Assembly: GCA_002451085.1 (NCBI GenBank)
Contig: DKBE01000004.1
Span: 1 to 11,794 of the forward strand
DNA length: 11,794 nucleotides
Origin: Proteobacteria bacterium UBA6908
GTDB taxonomy: Bacteria; Pseudomonadota; Gammaproteobacteria; Acidiferrobacterales; UBA6901
Direction of reading: 5' to 3'
Made by a program: the position numbers and the translations under genes. The notes below the pieces were generated by a model that searched no databases, was not told the DNA's origin, and saw only the letters and a program-made list of their open reading frames with translations. Within the stretch, counting starts at the first letter, position 1. The number at the start of each line of letters is the position of its first letter. Shown here piece by piece: positions 6,433 through 11,794 of this stretch.

Positions 6433-8045
6433 TCGCTGTCGAAGTGCTGCGGTACAAGTACCGTGTCGGTTGCTTGCGGTAATGTGTCCGGATAGTCGCG
6501 CGAATAGTGCAAACCTCGAGATTCCTTGCGTTCCTGTGCTGAACGGATAATCAGCTCCGCGACCAGCGCAAGGTTTCGCAACTCAATAAGATCGCTGTTG
6601 ATACGGAAATTGCTGTAATACTCACGGATTTCTTCACGTAACAGTTTGACGCGATGGCGCGCCCGCTCCAGCCTTTTATTGGTGCGAACGATGCCGACGT
6701 AGTCCCACATGAAACGTCGCAATTCATCCCAGTTGTGGGAGACCACCACCAGCTCGTCTGGATCCGAGACGCGGCTCTCATCCCAGGCGGGCAGATCGCC
6801 GGCGGCAGGCGGGGCAGCGGCCAGCTGGGCAGATATATGTTCGAATGCCGATTCTGCGAACACCGCGCACTCGAGCAATGAGTTGCTCGCCAAACGGTTG
6901 GCGCCGTGCAGGCCGGTAAACGTGCACTCACCAATGGCGTAAAGTCCGGCGAGATCCGTGAGCCCGTGACGGTCGGTCATCACGCCACCACAGGTATAGT
7001 GCGCCGCCGGTACCACGGGTATTGGCTGGCGCGTCATGTCGATGCCGTATTCGCGTAACCGGGCATGGATCGTGGGGAAGTGGGCTCGGACAAAATCGGC
7101 CGGTTTGTGACTGATGTCGAGGTACACGCAATCCAGGCCGCGGCGTTTCATTTCATAGTCGATGGCTCGGGCCACAATGTCGCGTGAAGCCAGCTCACCA
7201 CGCGGATCATGATCCTGCATGAACGGTTTGCCATTCGGTAGCAGCAACCGTCCACCTTCACCACGCACCGCTTCGGTAATAAGAAATGTCCGGGCCTGAG
7301 GGTGATACAGGCAGGTTGGGTGGAATTGGACAAACTCCATATTCGCGATGCGACAGCCGGCACGCCAGGCCATGGCAATGCCGTCACCGGTCGAAGTGTC
7401 CGGATTGGTCGTGTACAGATAGACCTTGGAAGCACCGCCTGTGGCCAGTACGACGCTTCGGGCACTGAACACTTCAACATGACCGGAAGCCTTGTTTAGG
7501 GCGTACAGTCCAAGGCAGCGGTTTTCGCCGGAGCGGCCAAGTTTGCGCCCGGTTATCAGATCCACAGCGATGTGTTGTTCACGGATGGTAATGTTCGGGT
7601 GTGCCCGCGCACGGGCAGCAAGAGTCGTTTCCATGGCCTTACCCGTGGCATCGGCGGCATGAATGACTCGGCGTCGGCTATGACCGCCTTCACGGGTCAG
7701 ATGGTAGTGCGGCTTGCCGTCCGGTCCGGTTTCGCGTGTAAAGGCAACGCCTTGTTCGATGAGCCAGTGGACTGCGGCTGCACCATGCTCGACCGTGAAC
7801 GCCACCGTGTCCGGGTGGCATAACCCCGCGCCCGCCTTCAGGGTGTCATCGACGTGGGCGGCAATGGAATCTCCATTGTTTAATACCGCGGCCACGCCAC
7901 CCTGGGCATAGAGACTGGATCCCTGGGTCAGATCGGCTTTGGCCAAGAGTGTTACCCTGACTTGATCTGCCAGCCGCAATGCCAGGCTGAGTCCGGCGGC
8001 ACCGCTGCCGACAATCAGAACATCTGGTGAATTTGGGTGGTTCAT
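6417..8045 (-). CDS. nadB: L-aspartate oxidase NadB
   Basis: NadB oxidises L-aspartate to iminoaspartate, the first step of de novo NAD synthesis; NadA then forms quinolinate. The 542-residue protein follows E. coli NadB along its whole length (540 residues). The FAD-binding [16 protein letters not shown] is at 12-27 and the YAQGG loop at 46-50. Unlike SdhA it has no flavinylation His at this loop, so FAD should be non-covalent. Glu119, His242, Arg288, His349 and Arg384 correspond to E. coli Glu121, His244, Arg290, His351 and Arg386. The ATG at 8045 matches the E. coli N-terminus, although no clear Shine-Dalgarno sequence precedes it. It is divergent from rpoE, as in E. coli and Pseudomonas. 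Confidence 0.97.
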   Translation of the reverse strand: MNHPNSPDVLIVGSGAAGLSLALRLADQVRVTLLAKADLTQGSSLYAQGGVAAVLNNGDSIAAHVDDTLKAGAGLCHPDTVAFTVEHGAAAVHWLIEQGVAFTRETGPDGKPHYHLTREGGHSRRRVIHAADATGKAMETTLAARARAHPNITIREQHIAVDLITGRKLGRSGENRCLGLYALNKASGHVEVFSARSVVLATGGASKVYLYTTNPDTSTGDGIAMAWRAGCRIANMEFVQFHPTCLYHPQARTFLITEAVRGEGGRLLLPNGKPFMQDHDPRGELASRDIVARAIDYEMKRRGLDCVYLDISHKPADFVRAHFPTIHARLREYGIDMTRQPIPVVPAAHYTCGGVMTDRHGLTDLAGLYAIGECTFTGLHGANRLASNSLLECAVFAESAFEHISAQLAAAPPAAGDLPAWDESRVSDPDELVVVSHNWDELRRFMWDYVGIVRTNKRLERARHRVKLLREEIREYYSNFRINSDLIELRNLALVAELIIRSAQERKESRGLHYSRDYPDTLPQATDTVLVPQHFDSDQTTG

Positions 8046-8081
8046 GACGGGAAAATGCAGGGAGTAGGCCGTTTTTGGGGT

Positions 8082-8109
8082 ATTATCGGGCGCGCTGAGG
8101 GTGGGTTAA
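8082..8109 (-). promoter_or_regulatory. Candidate sigma70 promoter of nadB
   Basis: On the minus strand TTAACC (plus 8104-8109, 4 of 6 matches to TTGACA) is followed after 16 bp by GATAAT (plus 8082-8087, 5 of 6 matches to TATAAT). The predicted transcript would begin near 8075, about 30 nt before the nadB ATG. It was identified by eye only. Confidence 0.45.
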
Positions 8110-8123
8110 AGGCGTGGTCCGTA

Positions 8124-8151
8124 TCGACATGTAACCGGCATTAACTATAAC
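8124..8151 (+). promoter_or_regulatory. Candidate sigma70 promoter upstream of rpoE (P1)
   Basis: TCGACA (8124-8129, 5 of 6 matches to TTGACA), a 16-bp spacer and TATAAC (8146-8151, 5 of 6 matches to TATAAT). The transcript would start near 8158, about 90 nt before the rpoE ATG. A housekeeping promoter lying upstream of a sigma-E promoter is the known arrangement for rpoE/algU genes. Confidence 0.5.
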
Positions 8152-8171
8152 CACGGTCGGTATGGTGGGGC

Positions 8172-8199
8172 GAACTTTATTTTTGTCCCGTGGTCTTTA
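8172..8199 (+). promoter_or_regulatory. Candidate sigma-E (RpoE/AlgU) autoregulatory promoter of rpoE (P2)
   Basis: GAACTT (8172-8177) matches the -35 hexamer of the AlgU consensus GAACTT-N16/17-TCtgA. After exactly 16 bp comes TCTTTA (8194-8199), which keeps TCT but not the last two bases of TCTGA. The start would be near 8206, giving a leader of about 42 nt. The position directly in front of rpoE suggests positive autoregulation, as known in E. coli and Pseudomonas. Confidence 0.55.
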
Positions 8200-8247
8200 T
8201 TCGGTGACGCACGGCGTTACCGGGTGATCAAGAGGGGAAGATCCCGG

Positions 8248-8826
8248 ATGGTCGAGCGGAGTATCGATCAACAGCTGGTGGTGCGGGTCCAGAGGGGCGA
8301 TAAGGCCGCCTTTGACCTGTTGGTGCGCAAGTATCAGCACCGCATTGCCAAGCTGGTGTCACGCTACGTGCACGATCGGGCTGAAGTCGAGGACGTGACC
8401 CAGGAAGCCTTTATCAAGGCCTATCGGGCGATCAAGGGTTTCCGCGGCGAGAGCGCCTTCTATACTTGGCTCTACCGCATTGCGATCAACACGGCCAAGA
8501 ATTATCTGGTTTCGCTCGGACGCCGTCCGCCGAGCGCGGACATCGAAAGCGAGGAGGCAGAAGTCAGCGAAGCGGGTGCCGGACTGCGAGATACCAACAC
8601 CCCGGAGCGGCAACTGCTGGCCGGTGAGATTGGCCAAACGGTGGAGCGGGTACTGGCGGCCATGCCTGAGGATTTACGGACGGCCATTACCCTGCGCGAA
8701 ATCGAAGGATTGAGTTACGAGGAAATTGCCGAAGTCATGGATTGTCCGATCGGAACGGTGCGGTCGCGTATCTTCCGGGCGCGTGAGGCGATCGACAAGG
8801 AATTGCGGCCACTGCTGGAAACGTAG
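8248..8826 (+). CDS. rpoE: RNA polymerase sigma factor RpoE (sigma-E / AlgU)
   Basis: This is the group 4 (ECF) sigma factor for the envelope-stress response. I choose the ATG at 8248 because AGAGGGGA (8231-8238) lies 9 nt upstream and the resulting 192 residues match E. coli RpoE (191) and AlgU (193). An in-frame GTG at 8224 would add eight residues and would overlap that ribosome binding site. Region 2 runs about 21-91 and includes DVTQEAFIKAYRAIKGFRGE and the -10 recognition stretch FYTWLYRIAINTAKNYL. Region 4 runs about 132-182, with the helix-turn-helix LSYEEIAEVMDCPIGTVRSR (155-174) that reads the GAACTT -35 element. The genes for its inhibitors follow immediately. Confidence 0.97.
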   Translation: MVERSIDQQLVVRVQRGDKAAFDLLVRKYQHRIAKLVSRYVHDRAEVEDVTQEAFIKAYRAIKGFRGESAFYTWLYRIAINTAKNYLVSLGRRPPSADIESEEAEVSEAGAGLRDTNTPERQLLAGEIGQTVERVLAAMPEDLRTAITLREIEGLSYEEIAEVMDCPIGTVRSRIFRAREAIDKELRPLLET

Positions 8827-8862
8827 CCAGTTACTTGATCAACCAAAGTTGGATGCGAAAAT

Positions 8863-9408
8863 ATGAACGAAGAATTATCAGCGCTGGTGGATGGTGAAAG
8901 TTCGGAGCTTGAGCGCGAGCGCGCTTTGCGCGCCCTGTGCAACGACCCGGCCATGAAGGCGACCTGGGAGCGATACCATCTAGTGAGTACCGCCATCCGC
9001 CGCGAACTGCATATGATGGTCAGCCCAAGCGTCGCCGATCGGGTGCAAGCCCGTCTCCAGGACGAACAACCAGAGCGCGTCGGTGTGTGGACACGCACTC
9101 CGCGCCTGTTCAGGGCGGCCGCCGGTCTGGCGATTGCGGCCTCGGTTGCTGTCGTTGCGGTCCTGAATCTGGCACCAATCCAGTCTTCGCTTACCGGCCC
9201 GCTTGCTAAATCGAGTCCGGCCCAGAAACCGGCTTCCAGCGTTGCCGATGCTCGTCCCGCTCCATCCGAACAACAACGTGCCCTGAACCCTTATTTGGTT
9301 CGCCATGGTGAGGTGGCCCCTGCCGCCGGGATGAGCAGCATGTTGTCCCATGTGCGGGTCGTCGGGTACGACAATAACTCTTCTATTGAGTCCAAAAACG
9401 GCGAATGA
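8863..9408 (+). CDS. rseA: Anti-sigma-E factor RseA (MucA)
   Basis: RseA is a single-pass inner-membrane protein that sequesters RpoE and is destroyed by regulated proteolysis under envelope stress. The 181-residue protein begins MNEELSALVDGESSELE, the typical RseA/MucA anti-sigma start. The cytoplasmic sigma-binding domain covers about 1-70, and one membrane helix lies at about 84-105 (FRAAAGLAIAASVAVVAVLN). The periplasmic tail includes a Pro/Ala/Ser-rich linker (106-138) and the conserved stretch LNPYLVRHGEVAP (141-153), close to the RseB-binding region. It ends in RVVGYDNNSS rather than the DegS-activating type of C-terminus expected on outer-membrane proteins. The gene follows rpoE after 36 bp and overlaps rseB by 4 nt. 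The site-1 protease (DegS/AlgW) and RseP are not in this window. Confidence 0.93.
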   Translation: MNEELSALVDGESSELERERALRALCNDPAMKATWERYHLVSTAIRRELHMMVSPSVADRVQARLQDEQPERVGVWTRTPRLFRAAAGLAIAASVAVVAVLNLAPIQSSLTGPLAKSSPAQKPASSVADARPAPSEQQRALNPYLVRHGEVAPAAGMSSMLSHVRVVGYDNNSSIESKNGE

Positions 9409-10373
9409 CCGTCACGCTGTTGTCCCGCTGCAGTGTGTTGTTGATTGGGTTGGTCGTGCCGGTGGCCCATGCTGCCGATGCCCACCAACTTCTGACCCGT
9501 ATTCAACGTGCCGCCCAGCAGGTGGACTATGAAGGCGTGTTTGTTTATCAGCATGGCGACCAGCTCGATAGTCTGCGGATTTACCACAAAGTCGGTCCGG
9601 ACGGAGTCCGTGAACGACTCCTTTCCCTGAACGGTGTGCCGCGGGAGATTATCCGCACCAATCGTGAAGTCCGCTGTTATCTCCCGGATGAAAAAGCCGT
9701 CATGGTGGAATATCGCCGTGCCGAGCGTCGAGCCTTTCCGGCACTCTTGCCTGACAAATTGGCCGGACTCAAGCAGCATTACAAAGTGACGTCCGGAAAA
9801 GGCGGACGGGTCGCCGGTCGATCTACACAGCTGATTAATATCAAGCCGAAGGATGCTTACCGTTATGGGTTCCGGCTGTGGGCGGATGAAGCAACGGGCC
9901 TGCTGCTTAAGGCTACTTTACTGGAGGATTCCGGGCGCGTTATCGAGCAGTACATGTTTACCCAGATCTCTACTGGAAAACCCATTCCCGATACTTCGCT
10001 GGAGCCAGAGAACCGTAGCAAGGAGCTGGTATGGCACCGTGCCGATGAACCTTCGGCTGAAGACTCGCCCGGTTCCTGGGAAGCACGGCGACTGCCACCC
10101 GGGTTCGAGTTGACGGCCCGAATGATGCGCCATCTGCCGGCACATCGACAGCCGGTCGAGCATCTGGTGTATTCGGATGGCCTGGCTGTAATCTCGGTGT
10201 TTGTCGAACCATCTGAATCCGCAAACCGGTCCACGGCACTCAGTGGCATGACTCAAATGGGAGCGGTCCACGCCTACGGGAAGAGTGAGGACGACCATCA
10301 GATTACTGTGGTAGGCGAAGTGCCGGCCGCCACAGTCGACATGGTCGGCGCTTCGGTTTCACGGCAACCCTGA
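9405..10373 (+). CDS. rseB: Sigma-E regulatory protein RseB (MucB)
   Basis: RseB is a periplasmic protein that binds the periplasmic part of RseA and shields it from site-1 cleavage; mis-sorted lipopolysaccharide relieves this in E. coli. The 322-residue protein (E. coli 318) has a clear signal peptide: a short N-region, the hydrophobic run VLLIGLVVPVAHA, and a likely cut after Ala23. The larger N-terminal, LolA-like domain has the family's DYEGVFVYQHG motif (41-51) and runs to about residue 200. A linker and the smaller C-terminal domain, which contacts RseA, follow (about 225-318, with LPPGFELTARMMRHLP at 230-245). Translation is coupled to rseA by the ATGA overlap, and mucD starts 3 bp after the stop. 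Confidence 0.95.
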   Translation: MTVTLLSRCSVLLIGLVVPVAHAADAHQLLTRIQRAAQQVDYEGVFVYQHGDQLDSLRIYHKVGPDGVRERLLSLNGVPREIIRTNREVRCYLPDEKAVMVEYRRAERRAFPALLPDKLAGLKQHYKVTSGKGGRVAGRSTQLINIKPKDAYRYGFRLWADEATGLLLKATLLEDSGRVIEQYMFTQISTGKPIPDTSLEPENRSKELVWHRADEPSAEDSPGSWEARRLPPGFELTARMMRHLPAHRQPVEHLVYSDGLAVISVFVEPSESANRSTALSGMTQMGAVHAYGKSEDDHQITVVGEVPAATVDMVGASVSRQP

Positions 10374-10376
10374 TCA

Positions 10377-11777
10377 ATGATCTCCCGTTTCGCCCTCCTG
10401 TCCGCGTTGTGGTTAATGTCGGCGTCGACCCTGGCGGCGCCGATGCGGCCGTTGCCGGATTTCACGAGCCTGGTCGAAGCCAACGGCCCGGCCGTGGTCA
10501 ACATCAGCACCACACAGGCCACCAAGCGACAGGCCTTGCCGGGAGCCGAGCCGGAAACACAGGATAACGGTCCGTTCAATGATTTCTTGAGACGGTATTT
10601 CGGTGACGAGGAACCACCACCCGAGTTTTTTGACAACAAATCTCTCGGTTCCGGATTCATCATCTCGTCCGATGGTTACATCCTGACCTGTGCTCACGTA
10701 GTGGACAATGCCACGGAAATTCTGGTCCGACTCAATGATCGGCGTGAGTTTGTCGCAAAGACCATCGGGGTAGATCGCCGTAGCGATGTGGCCCTGCTGA
10801 AGATAGAAGCTACAGGTCTGCCAGCCGTAAAGATCGGGGATCCATCCCGGGTGCGAGTCGGTGAATGGGTATTGGCAATTGGCTCTCCGTTCGGATTCGA
10901 TGCCTCGGCCACATCCGGAATCGTGTCTGCCAAGGGCCGTAGCCTGCCGCGCGAAAACTACGTACCTTTTATCCAGACTGATGTTGCCATCAATCCAGGG
11001 AACTCCGGGGGGCCTTTATTTAATCTCCAGGGAGAGGTCATCGGGGTCAACTCCCAGATCTACAGCCGCACTGGCGGGTTTATGGGGCTGTCGTTTGCGG
11101 TACCGATCGACATGGCCATGCAGGTATCGCAGCAGCTCAAACAGAGTGGACGCGTGAAGCGTGGCTGGCTGGGCGTCACGATTCAGGACGTGACCCGGGA
11201 GCTGGCTGAATCGTTTGGCATGAAACGCCCGGCCGGGGCGTTGATTGCCGATATTCTGGCGGACAGTCCGGCCGCAAAATCCGATCTGCATATTGGTGAT
11301 GTGGTGGTTGAGTATGAAGGTCGCCGGATCGTGGTGTCTTCAGATTTGCCGCCACTGGTGGGGCAGACTACCCCGGGAACACCGGCAAAACTGATGGTGT
11401 TGCGTGGAGGGCGTACATTGGCGGTGACGGTGACCATCAACGATCTGCCGGAAGAGATCACGGAATCCCGTTCGTCGGCACCCAATGACCCGGCGCAGCC
11501 GGGCGTGCTGGGCATGCAGTTGCGTGATCTATCGCCAGCCCAGAAGAAACAATTGGGGATCAGCCAGGGAGTATTGGTTGAAAAACTGGCCGAAAGCCCG
11601 GCTTCACGGGCCGGCATACGACCTGGCGATGTGCTTCTGCAGATTCAGGGTCGGTCTGTGCATTCTGTGAGTGAGCTGGCCAATGTGGTGGGGGATTTGC
11701 CGCGAAACAAGCCAGTACCGGTGCTGGTGCGTCGAGGCGCTGCTGCCCTGTTTTTGGCATTGCGTATGGGCGAGTGA
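10377..11777 (+). CDS. mucD: Periplasmic Do-family serine endoprotease MucD/DegQ
   Basis: This is an HtrA-type protease and chaperone that degrades misfolded periplasmic proteins. The 466 residues begin with a signal peptide (MISRFALLSALWLMSASTLA, cut near residue 21), so the protein is soluble and is not a membrane-anchored DegS/AlgW. The protease domain holds the triad His107 (TCAHVV), Asp137 (RRSDVALLKI) and Ser210 (NPGNSGGPLFN). Two PDZ domains follow, at about 262-352 and 374-462; the first starts RGWLGVTIQDVT. Two PDZ domains and operon position match Pseudomonas mucD. In place of the usual Asn, Cys105 precedes Ala106-His107, and I see no other Cys in the protein. The gene lies 3 bp after rseB; nothing is readable in the last 17 bp of the window. 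Confidence 0.95.
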   Translation: MISRFALLSALWLMSASTLAAPMRPLPDFTSLVEANGPAVVNISTTQATKRQALPGAEPETQDNGPFNDFLRRYFGDEEPPPEFFDNKSLGSGFIISSDGYILTCAHVVDNATEILVRLNDRREFVAKTIGVDRRSDVALLKIEATGLPAVKIGDPSRVRVGEWVLAIGSPFGFDASATSGIVSAKGRSLPRENYVPFIQTDVAINPGNSGGPLFNLQGEVIGVNSQIYSRTGGFMGLSFAVPIDMAMQVSQQLKQSGRVKRGWLGVTIQDVTRELAESFGMKRPAGALIADILADSPAAKSDLHIGDVVVEYEGRRIVVSSDLPPLVGQTTPGTPAKLMVLRGGRTLAVTVTINDLPEEITESRSSAPNDPAQPGVLGMQLRDLSPAQKKQLGISQGVLVEKLAESPASRAGIRPGDVLLQIQGRSVHSVSELANVVGDLPRNKPVPVLVRRGAAALFLALRMGE

Positions 11778-11794
11778 AGCAGTTCAAGCCAGAA

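Noticed and set aside
6450..6463. Palindrome CGGTACAAGTACCG near the end of nadB as a terminator
   Set aside because: The loop is only 2-4 nt, no T-tract follows on either strand, and it lies inside nadB coding sequence.
8224..8247. GTG start of rpoE eight residues upstream
   Set aside because: The AGAGGGGA ribosome binding site lies inside this extension and is correctly spaced for the ATG at 8248, which also gives the family's normal length.
9291..9779. 162-codon minus-strand frame across the rseA/rseB junction
   Set aside because: A shadow of two well-supported overlapping genes, with no protein features of its own.

Overview
This window is a stretch of chromosome from a gammaproteobacterium. 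Two conserved neighbourhoods support that: ygfZ with sdhE-ygfX, and nadB divergent from rpoE-rseA-rseB-mucD. The protein sequences (SdhA, SdhB, NadB, RpoE) closely resemble the E. coli and Pseudomonas versions, and the stress operon has the Pseudomonas order algU-mucA-mucB-mucD but without mucC. I cannot name the genus. The sulfate-exporter-type transporter at the left edge would suit a sulfur-metabolising member, but that is only a hint. I see no mobile element, CRISPR array, tRNA or rRNA.

Layout. 1-1020 (minus): 5' part of a PF03601/YeiH-type membrane transporter that runs off the left edge. 1021-1270: AT-rich control region with a perfect 8-3-8 palindrome. 1271-2347 (minus): ygfZ. 2348-2549: divergent control region. 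2550-6432 (plus): one tightly packed operon, sdhC-sdhD-sdhA-sdhB-sdhE-ygfX, whose genes overlap or lie within 8 bp of each other. 6417-8045 (minus): nadB, converging on ygfX with a 16-bp overlap. 8046-8247: divergent control region with candidate promoters for nadB and two for rpoE (housekeeping and sigma-E type). 8248-11777 (plus): rpoE-rseA-rseB-mucD, the envelope-stress sigma factor, its anti-sigma factor, the anti-sigma partner and a periplasmic Do-type protease.

How the genes work together. The left half holds all four subunits of succinate:quinone oxidoreductase together with SdhE, which promotes covalent FAD attachment to SdhA, and YgfZ, which supports Fe-S enzymes. This amounts to a locus for building complex II. 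In E. coli, ygfZ is divergent from sdhE-ygfX with no sdh genes between them; here sdhCDAB sits exactly in that gap. The right half is a complete envelope-stress circuit in which RseA holds RpoE at the membrane, RseB guards RseA, and MucD removes misfolded periplasmic protein.

Most of the window is ordinary core metabolism and stress response. The points worth a second look are the palindrome and leader of the transporter gene, the sdh/sdhE/ygfZ clustering, the missing mucC, the lone cysteine next to the catalytic His of MucD, and the two-promoter design upstream of rpoE.
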